The notes: a model not told the origin generated them from the sequence alone. A stretch of 64,000 nucleotides of DNA from Vandiemenella viatica (GCA_031002005.1 CM061919.1:224190739-224254738); one strand, 5' to 3'. Shown: positions 12,009-23,778, counted from the first letter of the stretch. Program-made: numbers and translations.

Positions 12009-12120
12009 CAGGGCCGGCTTAAGGAATTTTGGGCCTACCCTGCGAAGTTTGATTTCGGGGTCCTCTACTTTTTTTCTAGATGTACTTTTACCTAGACTTT
12101 TGAAAATTTTCGTGACTTAT

Positions 12121-12161
<41 letters not shown>

Positions 12162-12886
12162 CATATATACATTACTTTAAAAATTATTCATCTAAATCAT
12201 CACTTCTCTTGCTTTCAAAGCAGCGAAGACCTGCCCAAACTTCACGTCGAGGGACGCGCAATTTGCCTTTCCACTGCTATTATGGCAAGACCTCTTAGCC
12301 GTTCGTAACTTATTGGAGATCTGAGATAGTTTTTTATTATCTTTAACATGGAAAAGCTACGTTTTTCAGAGGCAACAGACACTGGCATGCACTAAAATTT
12401 CTTAACGCAATTAATACATTTGGGAAAATTTCTTGCAATTTGTTTTCGAAGATGTACTGAAGTACTTCTAAACATGTGTTGGTTTCTTGTGGAAGCATAG
12501 GTGACAACAGTTCCAATTTATTTTCAAGAGTCTCCGAATTTAGATCTTCTGACTGCGTTTTAGGGTCTCTCAAAGCATCTGCAAGTTTTTTTTACATCCT
12601 GTGTTGAGATTGTATTTATTTGTTGCCAAGTTCTTAATGTCTAAAATAACACCGAACACGTCACAGGGGTATTAATCAAATCTGTACTGTTTATGAGAAA
12701 ACAGGATCAACAATGAAGGTGCTGTCGACATTAAGACTATTGTGAACGCAGCTTGTTAACATTCTAAATTTGTAGATTATTTATTTTAGCCGGAAAATTG
12801 TTAGTTTAGTACGGACAAATTTTAAAGGTGATCATGGCGGGGTCCCCCGCGACTGCGGTTCTTGCGTTAGCCTTAAACCAGCCCTG
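12009..12886 (-). mobile_element. hAT transposon remnant nested in the 3.3-kb hAT
   Basis: Ends cagggccggcttaagg (left) and, reversed from the right, cagggctggtttaagg are near-perfect inverted repeats. The flanks ggccgatg (12001-12008) and ggaccatg (12887-12894) are an 8-bp target duplication with two changes. A CA/TA microsatellite sits at about 12121-12170. The element keeps a hAT transposase C-terminus on the minus strand. Confidence 0.85.
12186..12660 (-). pseudogene. hAT transposase C-terminal (dimerisation) region
   Basis: Minus-strand reading gives LQEIFPNVLIALRNF, then, after a frameshift near 12360, RSFSMLKIIKNYLRSPISYE followed by RLRGLAIIAVERQ. This matches the hAT dimerisation block usually written ERSFSxLKxIKNYLRSTMxxERL. 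Upstream, VFGVILDIKNLATNKYNLNT is another in-family piece in a shifted frame. The N-terminal zinc finger and catalytic residues are missing, so it is a dead remnant. Confidence 0.85.
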
Positions 12887-13559
12887 GGACCATGAACAGT
12901 GACTGAAGAACTACAACTGCATTTAATGTTAATATTACGCTGAGGAAAGACTGTAAAACAAACCACCAATCAGCTCCAATGTTTATTTTACCAACTGCAA
13001 ATTTAAATGGTTACAACTTCCTAATCTGCATCTGTATCCGCAAAGATGACATACGTTCCAACCCTACTTGTAATACAGTCAAATACAGCAAAACAACTGG
13101 CGAAACGTCATTTACACTGAAAGTATTCAAAGCGATTTTATCATTATAGTCTGCCCCATGTTCTCAGCATTAGCATTAATATTGTCAGACGCGCCAATCA
13201 AAACTGCGACAGGATGTAGAGAATTGTTGCCGATTGTCGTCTGATATAACTGTTATCACCTCGGCACAGTGCACAGCAATGACCAAGCTGCTCGTGTTCC
13301 GCTATTCGAAGCACGTCCACCAATATAGCCAACTGGCTCTCGTTCTTCTCTCACAAACTATTTAATTTTGTGCCCTTTCCTGCGCGCACAAAGTACACTC
13401 GCTTAAGCCCTGTGCAACGTGTACGCCGAACGATTAGCTCTGAACGATAGTCGTTTGTATCAGTGAATGGGAGACTTGAAAGGAATAATTGTGGAATATG
13501 TGATTTTCCTGTCTTCAGTACGCTTGTTCTACGATTTGATTGTCTACAAAGCTCTAAAT

Positions 13560-14243
13560 CAGGGGTCTCCAATGTGGTCGATATCCACCCAAAGGGGCGA
13601 TAAGAGTTCTCCAAGGGTCGATTAATACAAGGGAGTCGAAAAATACTAAAGAGGATCAGTTAAACTGGGAGTATTCCAATAAAAATTCGAAATACAAAAC
13701 AGAGGAACAGGTTGATCCTGCAAAACCAGAGTGATTTGCAACTAAAACTATCAACAGAATATCATTAATCTTGCTTCTGCTCTTCAGAAACTTCCATCCC
13801 ACTAATGTCAACTATTTTAATAAAAATGTATCTTATTATATATTTTAAGTATTCAATAGCAGTCGCTAAACGACAGTTTTCTTATCCAATATAATTTATA
13901 TTAAATTTTCAAAGATAATTGTGTAGTTTGCGTTTCATGACGGGTACGGGTTAGGAACTATAGGCAAATTTACATTTATAAATAATTTTGTAGTTATTTT
14001 TTAAGATTATAATAACAGTGGAAAATATCTCCCTTTTCTGCTAATGTTATTGGGTGCATTTTATAAGGTATGGGAACTATAAATTCTTGTGTTGGGTTGT
14101 TATGCAGGTTTACTTATTGATAAACATCAGAAATGCCAAAATGATTTAATGTTTTTTTTAAATTAAATACTTAATCTGGGGGTTGATAAGAGGACAAATA
14201 TTCTATGAAGGGGTCGACTGTCTTAAAAGTTTCGCGACTCTTG
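13560..14243. mobile_element. hAT MITE family N1, copy 1
   Basis: Exact 8-bp duplication ctctaaat at 13552-13559 and 14244-14251. The left end caggggtctccaatgtggtc and reversed right end caagagtcgcgaaac are imperfect inverted repeats. Sub-terminal gtcgattaata and gggtcgac motifs match the copy at 40694-41297. No transposase is encoded, so it would depend on an enzyme supplied in trans. Confidence 0.9.
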
Positions 14244-14394
14244 CTCTAAATCAGTTTCCGTTACTCGATAATGATAAAGAATTAACTTCTTTATACATTA
14301 CGTAAGCAATGTAATACAGGACCATTTTGTGTTCCAAGCAACTTACAGTATATATTCTGTACAATGAAGAGCCAGCGAAACTGGTACACCTGCC

Positions 14395-15419
14395 TAATAT
14401 CGTGTAGGGCCCCCGAGAGCACGCAGAAGTGCCGCAACACGACGTGGCATGGAATCGACTAATGTCTGAACTAGTGCTGGAGGGAATTGACATCATGCAT
14501 CCTGCAGGGCTGTACATAAATCCGTAAGAGTACGAGGGGGTGGAGATCTCTTCTGAACGGCACCTTGCAAGGCATCCCAGATATGCTCAATAATGTTCAT
14601 GTCTGGCGAGTTTGGTGGCCAACGGTGGTGTTTAACATCAGAAGAGTATTCCTGGAGCCACTCTGTAGCAATTCTGGATGTGTGGGGTGTCGCATTGTCC
14701 TGCTGGATTTGCCCAAGTCCGTCGGAATGCAAAGTGGACATGAATGGATGCAGGTGATCAGCCAGGATGCGTATCAACATGCGATCTGTCAGAGTCGTAT
14801 CTAGACGTGTCAGGGGTCCCATGTCACTCCAACTGCACACGCCTTACGCTATTACAGAGCCTCCACCGGCTTGAACATTCCCCTGCTAACATGCAGGGCC
14901 CATGAATTCATGAGGTTGTCTCCATACTCGTACACGTTCATCAACTAGATACAATTGGAAACGAGACTCGTCAGACCAGGCAACATGTTTACAATCATCA
15001 ACAGTCCAATGTCGGTGTTGATTGGTCCAGGCGAGGCGTAAAGCTTTGTGTCGTGCACTCGGTAAGGGTACACGAGTGGGCCTTCGGCTCCGTAAGCGCA
15101 TATCGATGATGTTTTGTTGAATGTTGACACTTGTTGATGGCCCAGCATTGAATTCCGCAGCAATTTGCGGAATAGTTGGACTTCTGTCACGTTGAACGAT
15201 TCTCTTCAGTCGTCGTTGGTCCCGTTAATGCAGGATTTTTTTCCGGCCCCAGCGATGTAGGAGATTTGATGTTTTACCGGATTCCCGATATTCACGGTGC
15301 ACTCGTGAAATGGTCGTACGGGAAAATCCCCACCTCATCGCTACATGGGAGATGCTGTGTCCCATCTCTCGTACGCCAACATCACGTTCAAACCCTCTTA
15401 AATCGTGATAACCTGCCAT
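14395..15419 (-). pseudogene. Tc1-like DD34E transposase, frameshifted
   Basis: The reading frame begins MAGYHDLRGFERDVGVREMG near 15419 with a GHSISHVAMRWGFSRTTISR helix-turn-helix. It continues in other frames with RSRRPTRVPLPSARHKALRL and AWSDESRFQLY (first catalytic D), QQDNATPHTSR (second D), and NSPDMNIIEHIWD (catalytic E), and ends SMPRRVAALLRARGGPTRY. All three DDE residues remain, but several frameshifts and stops (for example after MGPAC and after RKKILH) break the 340-residue protein. It would cut and paste the element at TA sites. Confidence 0.93.
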
Positions 15420-15471
15420 TGTAGCAGCAGTAACTGATCTAACGCCTGCGCCAGACACCTATTGTTTTATA

Positions 15472-15917
15472 CAGGGTGTTACAAAAAGGTACTGCCAAAC
15501 TTTCAGGAAACATTCCTCACACACAAACAAAGAAAATATGTTATGTGGACATGTGTCCGGAAACGCTTACTTTCCATGTTAGAACTCATATTGTGGACGG
15601 CTGTGAAACAATACGCCTTTCTCGAGGGCTGCATCAGCGCATCAGGGATTCCATGCGACGGAGGGTGGATGCATGTATCCTCGCTAACGGAGGACATTTT
15701 GAACATTTCCTGTAACAAAGTGTTTGAAGTCACGCTGGTACGTTCTGTTGCTGTGTGTTTCCATTCCATGTTTAATGTGATTTGAAGAGAAGAAATAAAA
15801 TGATCTCTAACATGGAAAGTAAGCGTTTCCGGACACATGTCCACATAACATATTTTCTTTGTTTGTGTGTGAGGAATGTTTCCTGAAAGTTTGGCCGTAC
15901 CTTTTTGTAACACCCTG
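15472..15917 (+). mobile_element. Mariner-derived MITE with 112-bp inverted repeats
   Basis: TIRs at 15472-15583 and 15806-15917 start cagggtgttacaaaaaggta and differ at a single base. TA target sites lie at 15470-15471 and 15918-15919. The middle keeps the end of a mariner-type transposase (VDGCETIRLSRGLHQR...RRRVDACILANGGHFEHFL, stop at 15713-15715), so this is an internal-deletion derivative. It sits in the 5' leader of the surrounding Tc1 gene, upstream of its start codon. The near-identical arms imply a fairly recent insertion. Confidence 0.95.
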
Positions 15918-16099
15918 TATAGGCGATGCCGACCACAGCGCCGTACTCTGAGGGTTTACGTGTTTGCATACGCATGCCTATACGAGTTTCTTTGGCTCTT
16001 CAGTGTATAAGCAACATATTCTTCATTCTAGATGATGTGAATCATGGCCAGTCTGTTTATTATTCTTGTAATTTTATAGCCTGACAGGCAAAGCCCATA

Positions 16100-16615
16100 C
16101 AGTTGGTTCAGTTCGATGTGGCAACGTGATCGTGTCCGCCTCTGACGCGGGGTTAGCTCATTCCTGATGGTAGAAGAAATTTTAATCATCAGGGCTTGAC
16201 CGGCATGGTAGGAGAGGCGGTAGTGCACAATTCCTAATAACCAGATTGGGAACCAAATTCTTGGGTCAAATCCCAAATCTCTCTGCAGTACGAATGGAGT
16301 CACGGCATACGGCTCTGTTGGTGGTGATTCTTCCGTCGGATGTTAAGCTAGTTCTCTTTCGGAAGAGTAGGCCTAAATCGGCTTTCACCTTCTCTCTTCT
16401 TCAGCTCTTATTCATAGAATACAAACAACACCCTATGCTGAACACACAGTCTATCACAGTTATCCACACCTACAATAACACGTACGAACACACACTGGGA
16501 AAGGTGTTTCACAAGAGACTGTTAGTGGTTACATCCTCCTTGGTAACTCCCTACGCCCGGAACTGGTATGGCATCAGAACAAGAAGGAGAAGAAACTGGA
16601 AATCTCATAGTGAAC
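16100..16615 (+). repeat. SINE-C copy 1 (tRNA-related, ~500 bp)
   Basis: It shares with 40283-41420 an ordered series of blocks: cagttggttc near the start, a cgtgatngtgtccg block, gaaattttnatcancaggnct, cttgaccggca, gggtnaaatccca, cttccgtcgg, a gnaacacntacgaacac block and a 3' ggtaacnccctacg...ggcatc. The B-box-like gggtcaaatccc suggests a tRNA-related head. Only two copies are seen here, so the family definition is tentative. Confidence 0.65.
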
Positions 16616-18874
16616 CCGTGATACAGTGCCGAAAGTTTAAATCATTATCACGCTTTAAAAATGCCCGTTTCAAAATGTTCAGGTCATTGAACTAATTTTT
16701 GCATAAACTGTAAGGTAGGAAATTCAATAAAAATCAGGACATCGCGATTCCAGTTTTTAAATCCCCAAAGAATTACTGTTACCGTGGTCAAATAAAATTC
16801 TTGTTAGTTTAGCATCGGAAATTTAAAGGGTATGTCAACAGCTGTTATTCTGTCTGAAAATTTTTGTTTAATTTTCTCAGTTAAGAAGGAAAGTATCTGG
16901 ACTGTAGGATCACAATCTAAAGATTTATATGGACACACAGAAACCTCGCCCAGAGTCGTAGGCATAGCTTTTGGGATCTGTTAAACGTTTGTATCCTCTC
17001 AAATTTAGAAGTCGAGATTTGGAATGAATATGCTTTTTTTACCATATCATATTTGGAGAAAGTAATTATTGCAAAGGCAGTTATACCGCAGAATGGAGAT
17101 GTAACGCAGTTTGTGGTGTGCTGTGTATTGGTATGTGGAGCTATTTATTGTAATTAAAATCAATGGGATAAATTTTGTAATAAGTTGTACTAGGAAATCG
17201 AAAGAAGATGGCTGTTATCGAGAGAGCTACTTTAGTATAATTTTCAACAAGAGGCAAGGTGTTAATTTGACATAAAACGGAAAGAAACTTGATTTAATAT
17301 AGAGATAATCGAAAAAGATCATATCTATTGAGTATTAAGGAAGAAATAAATATTTCAAACAGTACTTTGCTTGAAGTATTACCAGTATATAAACACTATT
17401 TTGCAATCGGTTTCTGTGTGACTTCAATTAAATTAAACAAATAAACGAAAGAATATCAAACAAAATTCTTGAATACACACACACACAAATACTGAATCGC
17501 CATCGAAATGTCAGAATTATTTCATGCGATACTTTTATTACGTTGTTTCAGAGACTTTGCAGTGTCAGTTATGAAGTCATGTATTATGTGATGGTGACCG
17601 TATTTTCATCCCTTTATTCGACTTTAATCCTTATTGGTCGTAAAAACCTTTTCCTCGCATTCTGGTTGAGACGTGTTAATTGCAATATACGAACTACTGT
17701 GGTTGGAAGAGAAGTAATCAGTATAATCCATTGTTTCTGTAGCGTAGTACGCATTTGAAGTGTATAGAATCGATGTGAATAATGTCACAGGGCATTCTGA
17801 TTGGTGAATGGTGATCCTAATACACGTTAAGCAATAGTTATTTTCTAAACTTTTAAACCAAAAAAAACTGGAATATAATTGAACATAGTTAAAGAGCCAG
17901 TTGACAAGACACAACTTTAAAACATAAGAATAAATTATGTACTAGTTGTAAGCAATTTAAACAGAAAGAAAAATGTAACACCTGCGAGATATATTTTGTT
18001 TAAGCTCTTAACCTTGTTAATTCTTTTCTACATAATTTGTAATGAATCTGAATACTTTTGACAAGTCGGTCACGTGAATTAATCGTATTTAAAGTACATG
18101 ATTTCCTAGAGATTTCACTAGCTTTCTCACTGAGATACGGACATTTCTCCAAGTATAAAAAACGTTGGCAAAAATTACGGGGGTGGAAAATGGGATAGGG
18201 GCTGTGTTTCTGAATACCAAATGTTGACAGTATTTTCCTGTTTATTTTAAAGTACACGTGTGCAAAGTTCCGTGGAAATCAGATAAAATTGAGGGTTCGT
18301 ATAAAATTAAGGGTTGTGAAGGGGGAAGAGGCGGTTATTTTTTAAAATTATTTTTGTCAGAAACCATCGCACGTATACACACAATAACTCACCAAAGTTT
18401 CGTCGCAATCGGGTGAATGGTATAGGAACATTCATTTTTATGTATAAGATTTAGTTTCTGGTGTTGATTCACATTGTATTTTTTCAGTTTTTTGACGAAA
18501 ATGTCATTGACAAACCACTGGAGAGAATTTTATCGGTGCTTGAAGAGTCGGAGTCCAATAAGGAAGACTACAACGGTGCTTCCGACGTCGACATTGAAGA
18601 CTATTTATCGGAACGATACGAATACGCAAATATGACAGTCTAAAAAGGATAACAAAACATCTCAAACTTGTCATGCATGCCACATTTACATATTCCCAGA
18701 CCATTTAATTCTGTACTGCAATAATTGCAGTGGTTCCATATCTCTAAATGAGGGAGTAGAAGTCTATTTCCTTGTTACTTTTATGATAAGAAGTTCATGT
18801 GATCTCTCTTTTAGTACATAAGATCCTATTATTACTTTGAATACTTACCAAAAATGAAAAAAATATTCAGGTTA
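16616..18874. other. Gene-free AT-rich stretch
   Basis: No transposon or gene recognised. The short frame at 18461-18643 (listed separately) is the only structured open frame. A (ca)n run lies near 17475. Confidence 0.45.
18486..18643 (+). CDS. Possible terminal exon, acidic C-terminus (uncertain)
   Basis: A T-rich tract ending tattttttcag precedes an open frame FFDENVIDKPLERILSVLEE..., rich in E, D and S, ending ...YANMTV and stop. The pyrimidine tract plus AG could be a splice acceptor. The acidic composition resembles N-terminal tails of piggyBac-type proteins as well as host proteins. No donor, partner exon or polyadenylation signal is identified. It may be a chance frame. Confidence 0.2.
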
Positions 18875-19119
18875 CTTTTTTTTTTTTTACTTGTGGCTTT
18901 ACGCCTCGTCAACGTTGACGTCTAGGTCATTATAGGCGAGAAAGTACTGGGGACAAGGAACTGGAAGGAATTCGGTCATGCTCTTTTGAAGGAACCATCC
19001 CGGCATTCGCCTAGAGTGATTTGGGGGAACCATTGAAAACCCAAATCTGGATGCCCCAAGGGGATTCGAACCCACGTCTTCCCGAATGCGAGGCCGGAAC
19101 GTTAACCATTCACATCACG
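18875..19119 (-). repeat. SINE-A copy
   Basis: A minus-strand copy: A tail seen as T run at 18875-18888, then the reverse complement of the gacgaggcgtaaag 3' end, the ccatggc/ccatgg core, B box (ggattcgaaccc reversed) and a shortened head. Diverged from the other copies (for example ccattgaaaac for ccatggaaaac). Confidence 0.9.
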
Positions 19120-19483
19120 TTTTGAACGTTGATTTTGCATGTGTTATGGGGAAAGCTAATGTAATAGCAGGGGAGTTATATCTATGTGATAAAGGGGGTT
19201 GTTATGGCCGCGCAGTTCACTTGTGATTGATTTGGGGATTGTTCTTAGAAGCATCTTAGGATTTTAGATTATCTTCCTGGCTATAACAGATTAAATACTT
19301 GTGGGCACCGAGATGTTATTTGTCAGGATAAGGATATTTGACACCAGGGCGATATTTGATATAGCAGGGATCCCGAACTGCTCTAACAGTGATATACTTA
19401 TAATGGATCTTACCTTGCCGATATATCACAAACTCTTCCACATAATTATCTGAAACAACATGGGATTTAATCTAACGACTGTA

Positions 19484-20190
19484 AATGACCGAGGCGACAC
19501 AGCTGATAATTTAAACATACTTTAATTATAAAAGCCTAACCATACATTTATCCGCAAAACTGTCTAATGTTATGCTGGAAGGGAAATGATACGCACGCGT
19601 AGATACAATTGTTTTCAACATACTAAATGAATGAATAGCTTCTTCATACGAGTATAATGGAAAGATAGCTTTACTGATTAAATACAAATAACTGAATAAT
19701 TAACGATTCTGATTATAACCGGACATTACCAAATAAGATTATCACGAGGCTACAACGTTATTACGACAACGGCAAACAACTCATTTAAGTTACACAGACT
19801 GAATAATGACTGAATAATTTATCTTAACTACTTTAACTGACCAAATACTAACTAACGCGAGACAAGACTATGGGCAAGCATAGCTTGCCCAGTGCCCAAA
19901 GGCACACAGACAAGACACAAGTCTTACCTCTTACATGGCTGCTGGCAGAATAGTTCAATCACAGAATAGAACGAGATCACGCCACGATCGCGTATTTATG
20001 CGTGAGCTGTCACGTGCACTGTACATGCATACGCGCTACGCTGTGCTGCAGACCTTGGACTGCCGACTTGCGAGTCTGCACTTTTATGCACGTACGCATC
20101 TTCTCGCTCGAAGCAGCTTACAGTATTCACCCAATTAATTACCAAAACTACCAATTTAAGCCCTAATACACAGACTGCCCGTTACACTAA
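19484..20190 (-). mobile_element. Possible solo LTR (weak)
   Basis: Read on the minus strand, the segment begins TGTAACGGGC and could end ...TTTACA, with a TATA-like cataaaag near 20087 and a GC-richer leader containing a small hairpin (gggcaagc-ata-gcttgccc, 19873-19891). The composition resembles an LTR. No target duplication or primer-binding site is convincing and no internal gag/pol is present. Confidence 0.3.
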
Positions 20191-20194
20191 TAAC

Positions 20195-21546
20195 ATTTTC
20201 ATTTACAGAACAAAAGTTAGCATTATTTTTATTTTACTACTTATGCAAAGAACCCTTATTTGATGAGCACTTATTAAAATAAAGGCAACTTCTGTAATTT
20301 CGTGAAAAATTATCTATAAAATGCGGATCATGATGATCCGGTGTCATAATCCGCGTAATTATTTTAACGTCATTGGCGCCGGGCTAACACTGCGTTATCA
20401 GTAGTTCGCAGTAGCTTAGGGTAATACGTAACATTAACTTTAGATCATTTGACGTATTCCCGTAGGGCGAGTGCACAACAGAAACGTTGATTTTATATCG
20501 ATTAATGTTGCGCCCAGTTCCCTAATTTCCATTTAAATCGTCTATTATTGTCGGATACGGGTTTTTAAGACGTTTATATGCCATTTTAAAAGGAATTGTA
20601 GACTGAGATAATATTTTAGTTTATTAATTTAATTAAATTCAGTGAATTTTCAGCAAATTCTGTTAATTAAATGTCCCTGTGTTTTTAAATAGAAAAAACA
20701 ATTTTAGATATTCGTTATTAATTGAAATCTGGCTTCAAATCAAAATAAATAATCTAAAATTAAAAGACTAATTAAATATTTTAATGAAATTAAAAATTAT
20801 GTAAATTCGATAGAACTTTTCCTCGTCGAAAGCAAACTGTTTCAAAATTTAATTAGTTATAAAACGTTTTTGATTTACATTTAGAGAGCCATTTAATTAA
20901 TTGTTTAATCGCCCACAAATTCAGAGACGAAATTACGATCGGGTTTATTTTCGCACTACGACGATCGGAGTTCATCGGCAGCTGTCGGAATAGATCGGGT
21001 CGTCTGGATGCGGCAGGCGTACCGCACAGCGTGACAGGACAGTGATGGAAACAACATTGATTCGAGCAGCGAGCTGATATGCTTTTAATGATGTCCGGTT
21101 GACTTAAAAATAACTTTTTTATGTATATTTTTCTGTATCTAATTTTAACTTTTCATCTGTTGACTGCATTATAATACTCTTATTCGATAAAGAAATAAGT
21201 ATGAGATAATACTTACTGTTGGCCTTGGATGTAGCTGCGGAGAGTGACACTTTAACTCTGAAAATAGTTAGCATTTTGGTTTGTATTGTGGTTGCACATT
21301 CAAGCGAAGTACCATCAATGGAAAATTAGTATTTGTAGTACAAATACACTTTTGCCATTGATAATTAATGAATAACGAGCAAAATAGTTCTTGGGCCACA
21401 TAAACCACTCCAAATAAATAAAAATCGTCTTCATAATATCGTGGATTATATTAGCATCTATAATTAAAGCTTTCAATTAATATTTCACACATTATAATAC
21501 CTCTGGTCATATTACACATATTTATTTTTTTATTTGTCGTATGGCT
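20195..21546. other. Gene-free AT-rich stretch
   Basis: No recognisable coding or repeat feature. A GC-richer patch at about 20930-21070 is unexplained. Confidence 0.4.
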
Positions 21547-21557
21547 AAGCAACTAAT

Positions 21558-21791
21558 ACCGAGAGTGGTGTAACGGTTAGCGTTCTGGCCTCGCATTCGG
21601 GAGGACGGCGGTTGGAATCCCCGTCCGGGCATCCAGATTTGGGTTTTCCATGGTTTCCCAAATCACTCCAGGCAAATGCTGGGATGCTTCCTTCAAAAGG
21701 CCATGGACGAATTCCTTCCCATTCCTTGCTTCCCATCCTTCCCCGTCTCCAAAAGACCTCGCTGTTAAAGAGACGTTAAGAAGTTAAAAAA
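21558..21791 (+). repeat. SINE-A copy inserted in a LINE 3' region
   Basis: Full head (gtgtaacggttagcg; B box ggttggaatccccgtcc) and the aaagacctcgctgttaaag subfamily 3' end. Perfect 11-bp target duplication aagcaactaat at 21547-21557 and 21792-21802. It sits directly after the 3' untranslated region of the LINE that follows on the minus strand. Confidence 0.95.
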
Positions 21792-21802
21792 AAGCAACTA
21801 AT

Positions 21803-21898
21803 GCAATACATATAAATATATACAATGACAAAAACGTTGGTAGCGTTCACAAGTTGATGTCCAGTTCTTAGAGCCATTCTATGAAGGAACTTGTAGCT

Positions 21899-21965
<67 letters not shown>

Positions 21966-22260
21966 TCAAATGGTCCATCATACTTCCGTAGAGGGCTATC
22001 CCTGATAATATGCTCCACACTCTGGGAAGGAGCACTGCAGTCACATTCAGGAGAATCCTGAAGACCCCACTTATACAGCATGGCGTTGCATTTCGCATGA
22101 CCTGTTCTTAGGCGATTTAGTTTGACCTACTGGTCTCTATTTAGATGGAATCCTGGAAGTCCAGTTGTGGGATCTTTAATATCTGGATGTTTTACAGATG
22201 CGGAGTTCCAGCTTTGCCGCCATTTTTCATATTACACATTATTTACGTAGTCTCCTTCCA
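21803..22260 (-). pseudogene. LINE family B, RT C-terminus, with an A64 tract inside
   Basis: Minus strand: KWRQSWNSASVKHPDIKDP, GLPGFHLNRDQ-stop, VKLNRLRTGHAKCNAMLYKW, GLQDSPECDCSAPSQSVEHI then IRDSPLRKYDGPFE. The final piece is interrupted by a homopolymer (64 A on the plus strand, 21900-21963) before a C-terminal WL-stop-ELDINL-stop. The Cys/His block CDC...VEHI is the gag-knuckle-like tail seen in several insect LINEs, with its last cysteine apparently changed to serine. Only the 3' end of the element is present. Confidence 0.85.
21900..21963. repeat. A64 homopolymer inside LINE family B
   Basis: An uninterrupted run of 64 A on the plus strand, between coding pieces of a LINE whose own strand is minus. 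It is therefore not this LINE's poly(A) tail. No SINE lies next to it. Confidence 0.95.
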
Positions 22261-23778
22261 CAAAACAATATCCATGACATGAAAAATATATAAATTCATT
22301 TTTATTCTACTTTAGTCTCTCCATACTCAATTACTAAGATTAAAATTCATAAAAGGCTGGTTTGAGGGCTATTACTACCTCCAATCTGGAAGCGAGTATA
22401 TAAAGTAAAATGGCTTGATCTATCTGAGACATTCACACAGTAATGGAATAAATAGCTTCCGAAGGGGAAAAAGTGTACTAAGAAGAATGGAGAGATTAAA
22501 AATGTTTCATTTTCAGGGAAGACTCAACTCAGATTTCTGGCAGTATTGGACAGGGTTGGGATTCAAATGGGGAAGTGCTTGTATTTATAAACAATAGAGG
22601 CACCATATTTTGAATCTGGAAAACAGTGAAGGAACCAGGTATGGATGCCAGTTTTGAGTGACACAGAAAACAGTGAATGTAAGACGTGAAATTTACTCAT
22701 GCCTTTCATACTGATACAGTAACGAATCGATTCATTTGCAGATTAGGATTTTATTGGAATTAAATGTGCGCATTATACAGCACATTATGGTCTTACCTCA
22801 CTTGAAAGTATTCTGCTCCTACAGTTTGAAGCATTGAGGTATATATTTCATCCAGCAACTTCCACTGAAATTATTTATTAACTGCTACTGGTAACTGGCA
22901 GAAGATGAAGTGACGCGAAACGTTATCGTTAAGTAGGTTTACAAGTTTGAATCCGCCTGCCGCACCAGAGTGGATCTGGGTTTTCAGACCTTGAGAGATT
23001 TGTTTTCGTAACTGGAGTGATCTTTTCATAAGTCGAAAGCGATCCCCCGGTGAATTAATTCCGCGAACGGCGTCATTCAATTTCGGATCTGCTTTAAGAG
23101 CTTTCCTCTTATCTCGGTGCGGGAGCTTAATTTCAGGAGTAATTAGTTGGCAGGCAGCTCAGCTCCATTCCATTAAGACGTACCGGGCTCCTATCTGTAC
23201 GTATTATGGTAACTGTGTGTTACGAAGTATCGCGTTGTGGAAACTGTACAGGGAGGAGAGACTTCGAGCATTGTTTCGAGTCACCCTGTTTCACAGAGAT
23301 GTGGCTCAGTCCTCTAGGCTGGGTTACATTACCAGACCCCGTAGTGTACACCCCAAACGAGTATTTGGACAGTTTGGCGTAATATGTTGCATACCAAACA
23401 CTTATAGAAGTTAGCGCAATGTAAGAAATCGAAAGGTAGTATTTTGAGTAACTGCGTAATTGGCAGTGAGATATGTATAAGGATCTTTAAAATTTAAAAT
23501 ATAGTTTCATGCCTACTTACAAAAAAGGATACTAGTTGGTTCCAGGGGCTCACATTAAGAAAGAAGTACAAAGTAGAGTCCGGAAACCAGCTTAGAGGTG
23601 CTATTAAACTTCTTACAAATAAGAACGTTACATCAACGGATATTTCAGGAACACTTCGAAGAGAGCATAGCTGAGAAATGTTATCAGCTATTGGAATCCA
23701 TAATTGGAGCATAGTCTCCAAAGATTCCCGTTCATGTTTCGACAATGAACTTCTATATCGTCGTCGGTTAGAATTCGT
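22261..23778. other. Gene-free stretch
   Basis: No transposon recognised. About 22930-23180 is GC-richer with aattaatt and taattag sites, and its frames have no family motif. It may be single-copy non-coding DNA. Confidence 0.4.

Larger units (their letters stand above)
9784..13066. mobile_element. hAT-type DNA transposon, 3.3 kb, with a nested hAT
   Basis: An exact 8-bp duplication, cttgtaat, flanks it at 9776-9783 and 13067-13074 and fits the hAT consensus nTnnnnAn. The left end reads cagggatgtaacg. The right end reversed reads tagggttggaacg, with one changed terminal base. Sub-terminal tatccgcatccgc-like repeats lie near both ends (9803 and 13034) and again at about 10707-10730. The interior has no recognisable transposase of its own apart from the hAT fragment belonging to the nested element at 12009-12886. 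Confidence 0.75.
14362..16005 (-). mobile_element. Tc1-like transposon with a MITE inserted in it
   Basis: TA target sites flank it (14360-14361 and 16006-16007). The ends share tgaagagcc...gaaactngta in inverted orientation (left caatgaagagccagcgaaac, right reversed cactgaagagccaaagaaac). Removing the 446-bp MITE at 15472-15917 and one TA leaves about 1.2 kb, the normal size of a Tc1 element. Confidence 0.93.

Noticed and set aside
15503..15913. 136-codon minus-strand frame
   Set aside because: It reads through both inverted arms of the mariner MITE; the real remnant is the plus-strand ...ANGGHFEHFL piece.
16246..16695. 149-codon plus-strand frame
   Set aside because: Lies mostly within SINE-C copy 1 and shows no protein family motif, so it is a chance frame.
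20375..20392. tggcgccgggc as a retrovirus-type primer-binding site
   Set aside because: No matching LTR end lies directly upstream on the same strand and no gag/pol follows; the match is short.
21558..21640. Possible functional tRNA gene at SINE heads
   Set aside because: A and B boxes are present, but there is no acceptor stem, and the sequence continues into a dispersed SINE body with a tail and target duplication.
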